A DNA stretch of 64,000 nucleotides from the NCBI GenBank assembly GCA_964521255.1, contig CAZFRM010000010.1, positions 105,148 to 169,147 of the forward strand. Direction: 5' to 3'. Positions within the stretch are counted from its first letter, which is position 1, and the number at the start of each line of letters is the position of its first letter. Shown here in pieces: positions 1-8,709 of the stretch. Under the pieces are notes generated by a model, which was not told the DNA's origin, made no database searches, and saw nothing but the letters and a program-made list of their open reading frames with translations. Source of the stretch: ZC4RG29 sp964521255. GTDB lineage: Bacteria > Bacteroidota > Bacteroidia > Cytophagales > Cyclobacteriaceae. Made by a program: the position numbers and the translations under genes.

Positions 1-549
1 GTTAAGATCGCCCGTCATTTTGTGTTGAAAGATCATCGTGAACCGGATATCATTGTAAGTGGAGTTAATCACGGCAGTAACACCTCAATAAGCGTTTTAT
101 ACTCGGGTACAATGTCTGCAGCAATTGAGGGAGCCATTGAAGGCACACCGGCTATTGGCTTTTCTTTATGCGATTACTCACACAATGCAGATTTTTCTCA
201 CACCGAAGAATACCTAAGGAAGATAACCTTGCAAGTTCTGGAGAAAGGCTTGCCAAAAGGTGTGGCGCTTAATGTAAACTTCCCTCCAAAAAGATACGAA
301 TCAATCAAAGGCTTGCGTGTCTGCCGCCAGGCGAATGCAAAATGGGTGGAAGATTTTGACCAGCGTTTTGACCCCAACGGCAGAAGATACTTCTGGATGG
401 CCGGTAACTTTGTCAACTTCGATAAAGGTGAAGATAATGACGAATGGGCTATTGCCAATAACTATGTATCCGTAGTTCCCTGCCAGTTTGATTTGACAGC
501 CCACTCAGCCATACCGGTGTTGAATGAGGATTGGGAGATATTGGGGTAG
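1..549 (+). CDS. surE: 5'/3'-nucleotidase SurE (3' part, truncated by window start)
   Basis: SurE is a cytoplasmic metal-dependent nucleoside monophosphate phosphatase involved in stationary-phase survival. The reading frame is open from base 1, so the N-terminus with the metal-binding DD motif lies outside the window. The visible 182 residues carry the SurE signatures SGVNHGSN (metal-binding Asn) and YSGTMSAAIEGA, then the C-terminal half ending in NEDWEILG. The GTG at 22 is an internal Val codon, not a start, because homology begins upstream of it. The next gene is on the other strand, so surE ends its transcription unit here. The family is certain; the gene is incomplete only because of the window edge. 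Confidence 0.95.
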   Translation, partial: VKIARHFVLKDHREPDIIVSGVNHGSNTSISVLYSGTMSAAIEGAIEGTPAIGFSLCDYSHNADFSHTEEYLRKITLQVLEKGLPKGVALNVNFPPKRYESIKGLRVCRQANAKWVEDFDQRFDPNGRRYFWMAGNFVNFDKGEDNDEWAIANNYVSVVPCQFDLTAHSAIPVLNEDWEILG

Positions 550-616
550 CGTTAATTGTAAGTCAACGAGTTATATATTGTCAACTATATCCTTTACGTG
601 CGTGTGCCAACTATTA

Positions 617-952
617 TTAGCATTTTATTCCTTCTGTCACAGTCCAGAGTATTTCTGTATATCCAGGAATTCTAAATTCAACTTTCCCTGACAGTAGATG
701 GGTTTTTACTAAGTACACTTTAATACCTTTTTTCATTTGAACAATAACCCCAGCCTTTAATAGCTTTTCTATAGCCACATAATCTTTGTCAACCGAATAT
801 CTTACAACATCATCTAAATATTTTTCACTTGTCGCTGCAATGTATCCTTCTTTAGTATAGCAATCAGCAACTGTATTTGCTGTCAAATATGATGATGAGT
901 CAACCCGCTGATTAAATATGGTCAGAGCGCAAAGTAGAATTAGTGTTTTCAT
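617..952 (-). CDS. Small exported protein of unknown function
   Basis: I do not recognise this 111-residue protein. The first 20 residues (MKTLILLCALTIFNQ...) look like a Sec signal peptide, so it is probably periplasmic. The mature part has two Cys (one near residue 31, one as the last residue), which could form a disulfide, and a mixed alpha/beta pattern (DDVVRYSVDKDYVAIEKLLKAGVIV, then VEFRIPGYTEILWTV). It lies downstream, in the same direction, of another orphan gene (1122-1859), separated by two attC-like palindromes, so it may be a cassette gene. Start ATG at 952 is the only sensible one. Moderately sure it is a gene. Confidence 0.6.
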   Translation of the reverse strand: MKTLILLCALTIFNQRVDSSSYLTANTVADCYTKEGYIAATSEKYLDDVVRYSVDKDYVAIEKLLKAGVIVQMKKGIKVYLVKTHLLSGKVEFRIPGYTEILWTVTEGIKC

Positions 953-990
953 TGTATACTTTTTTTGGGTTCAAACTATTTATTCTCTCT

Positions 991-1055
991 GTCCAACGTT
1001 TAGCTATGAAACGTATGCGTTTAAATACCTACGTCCCTGTCCCTACGTTGCAGAC
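991..1055 (-). repeat. Inverted repeat, second attC-like palindrome
   Basis: Read on the minus strand, the left arm GTCTGCAACGTAG pairs with the right arm CTAAACGTTGGAC over 65 bp. The right end GTTGGAC matches the integron R' consensus GTTRRRY; the left end CTGCAAC matches RYYYAAC only partly. It lies 3 bp from the better attC-like site at 1059-1127. Its identity as a recombination site is inference. Confidence 0.35.
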
Positions 1056-1058
1056 GAA

Positions 1059-1127
1059 ATTTAACAGCACGCACTTTACGAATCTACACTGCAGCACATG
1101 TTTTATAGCTTTTGTGTGCCGTTAAAT
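1059..1127 (-). repeat. attC-like palindromic site overlapping a stop codon
   Basis: On the minus strand this 69-bp element begins ATTTAAC and ends GTTAAAT. These are perfect reverse complements and fit the attC boxes R'' (RYYYAAC) and R' (GTTRRRY). Next inside are GGCACAC and GTGCGTGCT, which also largely pair. The TAA stop of the gene at 1122-1859 lies inside the first box, as is usual where an integron cassette gene meets its attC. Length is within the known attC range (about 57-141 bp). No integrase gene is in the window. The palindrome is plain; the attC role is inferred. Confidence 0.45.
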
Positions 1128-1859
1128 TCGTGAAAGCTCTTTGTCAATATAGTTCTCAATCTGATTCAACGATAATTTATTGAATGGTCTTTGATACTGT
1201 CTTTCAATGTCAATTTTTGAAAAACGGATTATTGATTTAAGATGAGAGTTTCGCTTATCGAATTCCGCAATGTCTCGAATGGTGTCAAAGTAAGCCCTTT
1301 GTGCAATTCTGCCTCCTAGGAATGGAAAATCCTGCTTCGGTTCTACATATCCATTCCCTTCCTTGCTATATTTCAGAATAATATTTTGAAATTCCTGAAA
1401 ACTACCAATAATTTCGCCAGAATGATATTTAACTCTATTCTTCTTGAGCATTCTATTTTGATAGTCTATATCATTGCAAAAAGAAATATACTTAGTCCAA
1501 AAGTCAGGCTTATACCATTGTTTTATTCCGAGTAAAGCTTCTCTTCTGAAAAAGTTAAAATGCTGTTCCTCGTCAAACTCTATTAGCCTTGACTCTAAAA
1601 GAGGATGGTCAATAATCATCAAGTCCAAATATTGATATAAGCCTCCATTGGAAAAGTGGTAACTGCATTTTAGTTTCTTAGTTAAAAGATGCAAATTATT
1701 TTGGATACTCTCGTCTGTTTGAAATAATCTAAAATCTTTATCAATAAAAAGGTGGTCTTTTGATATTGGTTTAGCAAGTTTATGAGACAATAGATATTTG
1801 TCTGATAAAACATTTGATATGGCCTTCAGAAATATTATCTCGTCTTTTCTGGTCTTCAT
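1122..1859 (-). CDS. Uncharacterised 245-residue protein
   Basis: I do not recognise the family. The protein is soluble, has no signal peptide and is rich in Lys, Phe and Ile. A segment around residues 91-106 (RLIEFDEEQHFNFFRR) resembles the acidic E-x-D-x-x-x-H strand of some small nuclease folds, and a conserved-looking block near residue 190 reads GGRIAQRAYFDTIRDI. A PD-(D/E)XK-like nuclease is one guess, but no complete catalytic set is visible. The gene's stop codon lies inside an attC-like palindrome, and no functional neighbours help. Clear long ORF, so probably a real accessory gene. Confidence 0.65.
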   Translation of the reverse strand: MKTRKDEIIFLKAISNVLSDKYLLSHKLAKPISKDHLFIDKDFRLFQTDESIQNNLHLLTKKLKCSYHFSNGGLYQYLDLMIIDHPLLESRLIEFDEEQHFNFFRREALLGIKQWYKPDFWTKYISFCNDIDYQNRMLKKNRVKYHSGEIIGSFQEFQNIILKYSKEGNGYVEPKQDFPFLGGRIAQRAYFDTIRDIAEFDKRNSHLKSIIRFSKIDIERQYQRPFNKLSLNQIENYIDKELSRI

Positions 1860-1933
1860 ATTAATGGCCTACAGCAACCGCACATGCCTATTGCAGATAT
1901 ATCCTTTTATCTCTTATGATAATAAGACCGATA

Positions 1934-3730
1934 CTATAAACCGGCAGCAGCTCCTCCACTTTTCAAAGAACCTATCCAGCGCTCAATCTTATCCTCTAAA
2001 ATATTTAAAGGTAAGCTTCCTGAATCAAGTATTTGATCATGGAATTCAGCAATGACAAACTTGTCGCCGAGTTCATTCTCAGCTTTCGTTCGTAATGCAC
2101 GAATCTTGAGTTGACCAACTTTGTAGGAAAGGGCCTGTGCCGGAAGTGCCATGTAGCGTTCAATCTCAGCAATAACTGACGCTTCCGTATCAGCTTCATG
2201 ATCGAGTGAATATTGAATGGCTTGCTCGCGCGTCCAGCCTTGAGTATGTATACCAGCGTCTACTACCAAACGAATTGCACGATGCATTTCTCCGCTTAAC
2301 ATTCCGAAGTATTGATAGGGATCAGTATAAAGTCCGAGTTCTTTTCCTAATGATTCGGTATAGAGCGCCCATCCTTCAACATACGCAGAGTTGTACATCA
2401 ATTTTCTGAATTTGGGTAACGCTGTATTTTCTTGCATGAGGGATATCTGGTAGTGATGTCCCGGTATTGCTTCATGCAGGAAAAGACCTTCGTCAGAAAG
2501 TGTGTTATATTTTTTTGCATCAGGTACCGGAACATAAAATACGCCCGGCCTTGTTCCGTCAAGCGAGCCAGGATTATATTCTGCGCTGGCAGATGCCTCA
2601 CGGAAAGCTTCTGTTCTTTTTACCTCAAATCCCGTTTTAGGTTTTTTGTTGAATAGCTTTTCAAGATTAGGTTTCATGCGCTCATGAATCGCGTTGAAAT
2701 TAGCGATCACTTGTTCAGCGCTGGTAAAGGGCAACAATTCTTTCTTTGTGCGAAGATGAATAAAGAATTCTTTCAGATCACCCTTGAAACCTACCTGTTC
2801 CTTAACAGCTTCCATTTCATTAGTAATGCGTTCCACTTCACGCTTACCCAGTTCAAAAATTTCTTCAGCTGATGAATTGGTAGTTGTATAAACTTTTATC
2901 AGGTGATTATAGTATTCTCTTCCGTTCGGTATGGCCGAGATGCCGGAAGTTTCACGGCATGCGGGAATATATTCTTTCGCCAGGAAATCACTTATTTTTT
3001 TATGCGCGGGAATAATTTTACTGCTAATGGTTTCGGCATAGGCTTTTGTAAGCCGGGCTTTATCTTCTATTGAAAAGTCATCAGGGAATTTTTTTACAGG
3101 AGAATAGAATAAGTGTTTCTCCACTGGTCCGTGGTCAAAATCTTTTATTTGAGGAAGAGCTTTCTGTGCCAGCGGTTTTGGAAGTACATATCCTTCTTTT
3201 ATTCCTTTTTTCATGTTGACCACTGCTGTATCACACCATTGGGTGTAGTCATCCAATCGTTTTAACCAGTCCTCATAATCTTTCACTGTTTTAAAGGGTT
3301 GGAGGCTGCTTCCACTGGCAAGCTGTCCAATCAATAATGGGGTTGACCAAAATTGATTAAGAGGTAAAAGGTAATCTTTGAAATTAAGGGAAGCCAGTTG
3401 TATATCACATTCGCGCAAAAGAAAATCATAACTCAGTTTTTGGTTTTCTGTTATTGAATTCCTGTCGAACCCTTCCAGCTTTTCCCGATAGGTCATATAA
3501 AATGCTTTAACGGCCTGCCGGTATTCAGCAGTTAAGTCATTGGGTAATGTATCGTTGTAGCGATTGTCCCCGGCAACAGTAGCTTCCATCGGCATAAGCT
3601 TAAACCGGTCTTCGCCAAATAAGGTAAGAAGGCTGTCAAAGGCAGAGCTCTGGTCAATATTTGTCTCTTTTTTTGATGACGTGCAGGCTAACATAAGTAC
3701 TAAAGACATCAATGGTAAAATTGACTTCAT
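1934..3730 (-). CDS. DUF885 family lipoprotein (putative metallohydrolase)
   Basis: A 598-residue exported lipoprotein. I chose the ATG at 3730 (not the upstream ATG at 3775) because it begins a classic lipoprotein signal MKSILPLMSLVLMLAC with lipobox LxAC and then a polar stretch. The DUF885 family is distantly related to zinc carboxypeptidases of the M32/gluzincin type. Here HEAIPGHHYQ (about residues 419-428) supplies the HExxxH-like zinc site and EGWALYTE (about 452) the following Glu. It is probably anchored in the outer or inner membrane facing the periplasm. Substrate unknown, likely a peptide or ester. It stands alone, with a divergent neighbour at 4011. Confidence 0.88.
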   Translation of the reverse strand: MKSILPLMSLVLMLACTSSKKETNIDQSSAFDSLLTLFGEDRFKLMPMEATVAGDNRYNDTLPNDLTAEYRQAVKAFYMTYREKLEGFDRNSITENQKLSYDFLLRECDIQLASLNFKDYLLPLNQFWSTPLLIGQLASGSSLQPFKTVKDYEDWLKRLDDYTQWCDTAVVNMKKGIKEGYVLPKPLAQKALPQIKDFDHGPVEKHLFYSPVKKFPDDFSIEDKARLTKAYAETISSKIIPAHKKISDFLAKEYIPACRETSGISAIPNGREYYNHLIKVYTTTNSSAEEIFELGKREVERITNEMEAVKEQVGFKGDLKEFFIHLRTKKELLPFTSAEQVIANFNAIHERMKPNLEKLFNKKPKTGFEVKRTEAFREASASAEYNPGSLDGTRPGVFYVPVPDAKKYNTLSDEGLFLHEAIPGHHYQISLMQENTALPKFRKLMYNSAYVEGWALYTESLGKELGLYTDPYQYFGMLSGEMHRAIRLVVDAGIHTQGWTREQAIQYSLDHEADTEASVIAEIERYMALPAQALSYKVGQLKIRALRTKAENELGDKFVIAEFHDQILDSGSLPLNILEDKIERWIGSLKSGGAAAGL

Positions 3731-4010
3731 AAGAATGAGTTTATTATGTTTAAGTGAAACGTTTAGGTTTGGCAATATGCATTTGTATTTTGAAGATTCA
3801 AAGATTCATTCTTATGTATGGAGGTTATCCCCCATGCAACGTGAAAAGAGTTTACAAAACAAGGCAAGAGGAAGAGATGTGAATGGATACGTAAAAGTTT
3901 TAGCCTTGTTGAGTATAGATTGACTACGATTTACTTCCAGCAATGTTGATTTGAAACCATTTGATTATTCCTATTACATTTGAATGATCCGGTAGATACC
4001 GGTAAGCGCT

Positions 4011-5252
4011 ATGAAAAATGATGTAGTAACAACAGATGAACAATTTGATATCATTATAGTTGGTGCAGGACCGGCGGGATCCGCCTGTGCCTTGTCATTA
4101 TCCAATTTGGAAATAAAAGTTTTGCTTATTGATAAAGCAAAATTTCCTCGGGATAAGATTTGCGGGGATGCCTTAAGCCTCGATGTAATTAATCAATTGC
4201 CTAAACTTTCCGGAAAACTTTTGCTTGACTTTGAGAAGTGCACTATGAAGATGCCATCTTCGGGCGTAAGATTATTTTCTCCTGATCTCACCTGTATTGA
4301 TTTACCGTTCATGTACAATGGTGAAAAGAAGAATGGATATGTTCTGGCCCGACAAGATTTTGATAATTTACTTTTCGAGACAATCAAAGAATCCTCAAAT
4401 ATTCATGTAAAAGAAAATTGTGAGGTGCGCGGTGTGAAACCAATTGATAATGGCGTTCAGGTTTTTACTAATCAGGGAAATTACAAAGCAAAAATGATCG
4501 TTGGGGCTGATGGTGCAAATTCAGTTGTGAATCATTTGGTGGGAAACAAAGCTATTGATCGTGATCATCATAGCGCCGGATTGCGAGTTTATTATCAGGG
4601 TGTTCACCATTTTCATAGTGAAAATTTTGTTGAGCTGTATTTTTTTAATGACATACTTCCGGGCTATCTCTGGGTTTTTCCAATGAAGGAAAACAAAGCC
4701 AATGTAGGAATCGGTATGTTGTCTTCAGGGGTATCGAAAAAGCGGATCAATCTGAAAAATACACTACATTCATTACTTTCAACTCATCCTGTTTTAAAAG
4801 AGCGATTTAAAGATGCTCGTCCAATGGAAAATGTTAAGGGTCATGGATTGCCACTTGGGTCTAAGAGACGGAAAATATCCGGTGAACGTTTTTTGTTATT
4901 AGGTGATGCCGCAGGACTTATTGATCCCTTTACAGGGGAAGGTATTGGCAATGCCATTCGAAGCGGGAGAGTGGCGGCTGAACATATCAATAGATGTTTT
5001 AAGGCTAACGATTTTTCTGCAAGATTTAATAAGGCCTATGAAAATGAAATATACAAGAGGATGCAAAAGGAATTTCGTATGAGCAGGGTTTTACAAAAAC
5101 TTTGCAGATATCCGAGGCTGTTTAATTTTATTTTCCATAAAGCTAAGCGTAACCCACAGTGGCAGAACTTTCTTACCCAGGCGCTTTCCGATGTTGATCA
5201 GAAAAAGCAATTTATTAACCCCTTATTTTATTATCGATTGTTGCTTGGATAA
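4011..5252 (+). CDS. FAD-dependent oxidoreductase, geranylgeranyl reductase family
   Basis: A 413-residue flavoprotein. The N-terminal Rossmann dinucleotide site reads IIVGAGPAGSACALSL (about residues 15-30), followed by the Glu/Asp-ending strand LLIDKAKFPRDKICGD, a sequence typical of geranylgeranyl reductase-like and halogenase-like monooxygenases. The second FAD motif is LLLGDAAGLIDPFTGEGIGNAIRSG (about 290-315). The family reduces isoprenoid chains or oxidises polyketide-like substrates; in Bacteroidota copies are found alone and the substrate is usually unknown. The 235-bp upstream spacer with a divergent gene should hold its promoter. Family sure, exact reaction not. Confidence 0.85.
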   Translation: MKNDVVTTDEQFDIIIVGAGPAGSACALSLSNLEIKVLLIDKAKFPRDKICGDALSLDVINQLPKLSGKLLLDFEKCTMKMPSSGVRLFSPDLTCIDLPFMYNGEKKNGYVLARQDFDNLLFETIKESSNIHVKENCEVRGVKPIDNGVQVFTNQGNYKAKMIVGADGANSVVNHLVGNKAIDRDHHSAGLRVYYQGVHHFHSENFVELYFFNDILPGYLWVFPMKENKANVGIGMLSSGVSKKRINLKNTLHSLLSTHPVLKERFKDARPMENVKGHGLPLGSKRRKISGERFLLLGDAAGLIDPFTGEGIGNAIRSGRVAAEHINRCFKANDFSARFNKAYENEIYKRMQKEFRMSRVLQKLCRYPRLFNFIFHKAKRNPQWQNFLTQALSDVDQKKQFINPLFYYRLLLG

Positions 5253-5324
5253 GCATACCAGAAGGAGCAGGACATTATCAAGTCCGGGTTAGTTTATAAT
5301 TATAGAATATTTTATTGTCAATTT

Positions 5325-5639
5325 ATGAAACGAGTTGCTTTTAAGATGAAGCTTAAGCCTGGCTTTGAAGATGAGTACAAGCGAAGGCATGACCATATCT
5401 GGCCGGAATTGAAGAAGCTATTAAATGATGCCGGTATTTATGATTATACTATTTTCCTGGATGACGAGACAAATACCCTTTTTGCTGTTCAAAAAAGTAA
5501 AGAAGAAAAAGGCTCTCAGGACTTAGGTAAAACTGAAATTGTTCAACGATGGTGGAAATATATGGCTGATATCATGGAAACAAACCCGGATCATTCACCA
5601 GTCTCCATTCCTTTAAAAGAAGTTTTTCATCTTGAATAA
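5325..5639 (+). CDS. rhaM: L-rhamnose mutarotase
   Basis: A 104-residue cytoplasmic enzyme interconverting alpha and beta anomers of L-rhamnose. It has the usual length and the residues known to be important in E. coli RhaM at the same positions: Tyr18, His22 and Trp76, within DEYKRRHDHIWPEL and QRWWKYM. It sits 8 bp upstream of an exported alpha-L-rhamnosidase-like gene, so the two are probably co-transcribed: the glycosidase frees rhamnose and the mutarotase equilibrates it for the isomerase. No rhamnose isomerase or kinase is in the window. Confidence 0.93.
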   Translation: MKRVAFKMKLKPGFEDEYKRRHDHIWPELKKLLNDAGIYDYTIFLDDETNTLFAVQKSKEEKGSQDLGKTEIVQRWWKYMADIMETNPDHSPVSIPLKEVFHLE

Positions 5640-5646
5640 ATTTTTC

Positions 5647-8619
5647 ATGCAACTGCTTTATATAATCGCTACGAGAAATGGTCTCTCATTATTCTTCCTC
5701 TGTGTTGTACTACTTACAACCCCTTCATGTGACAATGCAGATCAGGATAAAATTTCATGGCCTGAGATCACAAAAGAATCTAAACCCTGGACACGATGGT
5801 GGTGGCAGGGAAGCGCTGTTACAAAAGCGGGAATAACGTATGAACTGGAGGCTTTTAAAAAAGCAGGCCTCGGTGGAGTTGAGATCACACCAATTTATGG
5901 TGTCTACGGAAGTGAAGATAAATTCATACAGTACCTGTCACCTCAGTGGGTTGAAATGTTGGAGCATACATTAAAGGAAGCAGATCGTCTCGGACTGGGT
6001 GTAGATATGGCCACCGGAACAGGCTGGCCTTTTGGGGGACCGTGGGTGAGCGATGAAGATGCCTGCCGTGATATGAACTATAAAGTATATGAGCTGAGTG
6101 AAGGACAATCTATCAAGGGCCCTATTAGCTTTCATCAGGAACCATTTATTCGATCTGTGGGAATGCAGATTTATGAGACGCATGGCATCTACAAAGTAGA
6201 AGGGCAGGAGACAAAGGGCACCATCCAGGAACCGCTCTTGAAGGATACACAAAAGAAAATTACTATCAATGGTCTTGTAGAACCTGTGGAGGCTAATAAA
6301 AATTTGCAAGCTCTCGCACTCGATCAGGTTAAGTTTGATAAGCAACTTTCACCTGTAACCGTTATGGCTTATTCAGAAAGCGGAGAAACCATTAATCTTT
6401 CGGATAAAATAGATAAAAACCAAATGCTGAATTGGATTGCACCGAAAGGCAAATGGAAGGTTTATGCAGTTTTTCCCGGTTGGCATGGTAAGATGGTTGA
6501 GCGAGCCGCGCCGGGTGGAGAAGGAAATGTGATTGATCATTTTTCAAAGAAAGCGCTGCAAAATTATTTACTGAAATTTGATGAAGCTTTTAAAGGTCGT
6601 GATATAAAACCTCTCCGTGCATTTTTTAATGATTCTTATGAAGTAGATGATGCCCGAGGAACAGCCAACTGGACACCTGACCTTTTTGAGGAATTCAAGA
6701 ACAGGAGAGGCTATGATTTGCGTGAACACCTTCCTGCGCTTTTCGGACAGGCTGATCAGGAAAAAAATGAACGCGTTCTTTGTGACTATCGCGAGACGAT
6801 TTCAGAATTGATTTATGACAACTTCACAACCGTTTGGAAAAATTGGAGTAACAGACAAGGCAAAATTGTTCGTAACCAGGCTCATGGTTCCCCTTCAAAT
6901 ATTTTGGATCTCTACTCGGAAGTAGATATACCAGAAATTGAAGGAACGGAAATCCTGCGAATTAAAATGGCATCGTCAGCTTCAAATGTATCAGGCAAGA
7001 AACTCACCTCATCAGAATCTGCGACATGGTTGAATGAACATTTCCTTTCCAATCTCTCCGATATAAAGGAATCCCTTGACCGGTTTATGGTAGGTGGTGT
7101 TAATCATACTTTCTACCACGGTACATGCTATTCACCGAAAGATGAACCTTGGCCGGGTTGGCTTTTTTATGCGGCCGTTCATCTTAATCCAAGGAATCCC
7201 ATGTGGCAAGATTTCTCAACCTTAAATCAGTATGTATCACGGTGTCAATCCTTTTTACAAAGTGGAACGCCTGATAATGATATACTACTATATTATCCTG
7301 TATACGATCGCTTTTCAACACCTGGCCAGGAAATGATTGAGCACTTTGATGGGGTAGACCGGCAGTTTGAAGGAACAGCTTTTAAGGAGAACGCAGAAGA
7401 GATGGTAGCCAAAGGTTTCACATTTGATTATGTGTCGGACAAGCAGATCAGGAATCTCAAAGTAGATGGTGATGAAATAAGAAGTTCACCGATATCATCC
7501 TATCGAACTATATTAATTCCTTCCTGCAAATACATTCCTTCGGAAACATTTAAATCATTAATGATGCTGGTGAATGATGGTGCGACAGTTTTGATATACA
7601 ATGATTTTCCATCAACTGTTTCAGGGTTTAGCGATTATAACATAAAGAAAGATGAATATGCTAACCTGCTTAATGAAATTTCATTTACAACATCCAGCGT
7701 GGAAGGTGTTGAAGAAGCACATATTGGAAAAGGAAGATTTATAAGAAGCAATCATCTTACAAAGTTGATTGAGGAAGCGGGTGTTAAACGTGAGCAATTA
7801 GTTGACAAAGGTTTGCAGTTCATTCGTAAGAAAAATGATGATGGAACTTTTTATTTTATAACCAACTGGACTGATGCAAGAATTGACGGTTGGGTACCGT
7901 TATCAAGTAAAGAAAACAAATCAGTTTTGTTTGACCCGATGACAGGTAAAATGGGTGAAGCAAGAATGCAATCCGGTGATACCGGTACCTCAGTTTATTT
8001 GCAATTGGATAAAGGAGAATCCTTGATTGTCCAGGGATATGATGAAAACGTGAAGGTGAACTTATATGACTACAAAGAGCTCAAAGGGAATGGTGTTCAA
8101 TTGAATGGAAAATGGAAACTAAGCTTTATACAAGGCGGACCAACGTTACCGGCGGCAATCGAAATGGATGCACTTACATCATGGACTAATTTTAGTAACG
8201 AGGAGTTGAAGAAGTTTTCCGGCACAGGCTCTTATGAAATTTCATTTGAGAAACCTGATGGTGAATTCACCGGATGGTTGCTCGACCTTGGTGCTGTTCA
8301 TGAAACGGCCCGTATATTTTTGAATGAAGATTCTTTAGCTACACTTATCGGACCTACCTACCAGGTATACGTGGATCATTCTCTTCTTAAGGACGTCAAC
8401 AAACTAAGAATTGAGGTATCAAACCTCATGGTTAATCGCATTGTGGACCTTGAGAAGCGTGGAGTTCTCTGGAAGAAATTTTATAATGTAAACTTTCCTG
8501 CAAGACTGGCTGAGAACCGGAAGAATGGCATATTTGATGCATCACAGTGGGGGTACTATGATTCGGGATTGATAGGGCCGATAGTGTTGCGCCCTTGTGA
8601 ACAGAAGCCGTTCAATTAG
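5647..8619 (+). CDS. GH106-like alpha-L-rhamnosidase, exported lipoprotein
   Basis: About 990 residues. I chose ATG 5647 over the TTG at 5632 (which would overlap rhaM by 8 bp); either start gives a signal peptide ending in LLTTPSC, a lipobox-like Cys. The catalytic part shows GH106-type blocks: RWWWQGSAVTKAGITYEL, LGGVEITPIYGVYG, TGTGWPFGGPWVS, FFNDSYEVDDARGTANWTPDLFEEF and NHTFYHGTCYSP, followed by C-terminal beta-sandwich domains ending near SQWGYYDSGLIGP. GH106 enzymes release rhamnose from pectic and other polysaccharides. A hairpin at 8639-8675 probably ends the transcript. Confident in the family, less in linkage specificity. Confidence 0.88.
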   Translation: MQLLYIIATRNGLSLFFLCVVLLTTPSCDNADQDKISWPEITKESKPWTRWWWQGSAVTKAGITYELEAFKKAGLGGVEITPIYGVYGSEDKFIQYLSPQWVEMLEHTLKEADRLGLGVDMATGTGWPFGGPWVSDEDACRDMNYKVYELSEGQSIKGPISFHQEPFIRSVGMQIYETHGIYKVEGQETKGTIQEPLLKDTQKKITINGLVEPVEANKNLQALALDQVKFDKQLSPVTVMAYSESGETINLSDKIDKNQMLNWIAPKGKWKVYAVFPGWHGKMVERAAPGGEGNVIDHFSKKALQNYLLKFDEAFKGRDIKPLRAFFNDSYEVDDARGTANWTPDLFEEFKNRRGYDLREHLPALFGQADQEKNERVLCDYRETISELIYDNFTTVWKNWSNRQGKIVRNQAHGSPSNILDLYSEVDIPEIEGTEILRIKMASSASNVSGKKLTSSESATWLNEHFLSNLSDIKESLDRFMVGGVNHTFYHGTCYSPKDEPWPGWLFYAAVHLNPRNPMWQDFSTLNQYVSRCQSFLQSGTPDNDILLYYPVYDRFSTPGQEMIEHFDGVDRQFEGTAFKENAEEMVAKGFTFDYVSDKQIRNLKVDGDEIRSSPISSYRTILIPSCKYIPSETFKSLMMLVNDGATVLIYNDFPSTVSGFSDYNIKKDEYANLLNEISFTTSSVEGVEEAHIGKGRFIRSNHLTKLIEEAGVKREQLVDKGLQFIRKKNDDGTFYFITNWTDARIDGWVPLSSKENKSVLFDPMTGKMGEARMQSGDTGTSVYLQLDKGESLIVQGYDENVKVNLYDYKELKGNGVQLNGKWKLSFIQGGPTLPAAIEMDALTSWTNFSNEELKKFSGTGSYEISFEKPDGEFTGWLLDLGAVHETARIFLNEDSLATLIGPTYQVYVDHSLLKDVNKLRIEVSNLMVNRIVDLEKRGVLWKKFYNVNFPARLAENRKNGIFDASQWGYYDSGLIGPIVLRPCEQKPFN

Positions 8620-8638
8620 TTAATTTAGGCTGGAAATG

Positions 8639-8675
8639 ACAAATGAAGATGCCCAAACCGGGTACCTTCATTTGT
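8639..8675. terminator. Bidirectional terminator-like hairpin
   Basis: ACAAATGAAG pairs perfectly with CTTCATTTGT, and the inner GCCC/GGGT pairing around the loop AAACC extends the stem. It lies between convergent genes (GH106-like on plus, SIS protein on minus), with T-rich sequence after it on the plus strand. Confidence 0.6.
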
Positions 8676-8709
8676 TCAAAATCTTTTCCCGATTAAACTT
8701 TTAACCCCA

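Noticed and set aside
5632..5646. TTG start for the GH106-like gene overlapping rhaM
   Set aside because: ATG 5647 gives a normal signal peptide and no overlap, so the TTG is less likely.
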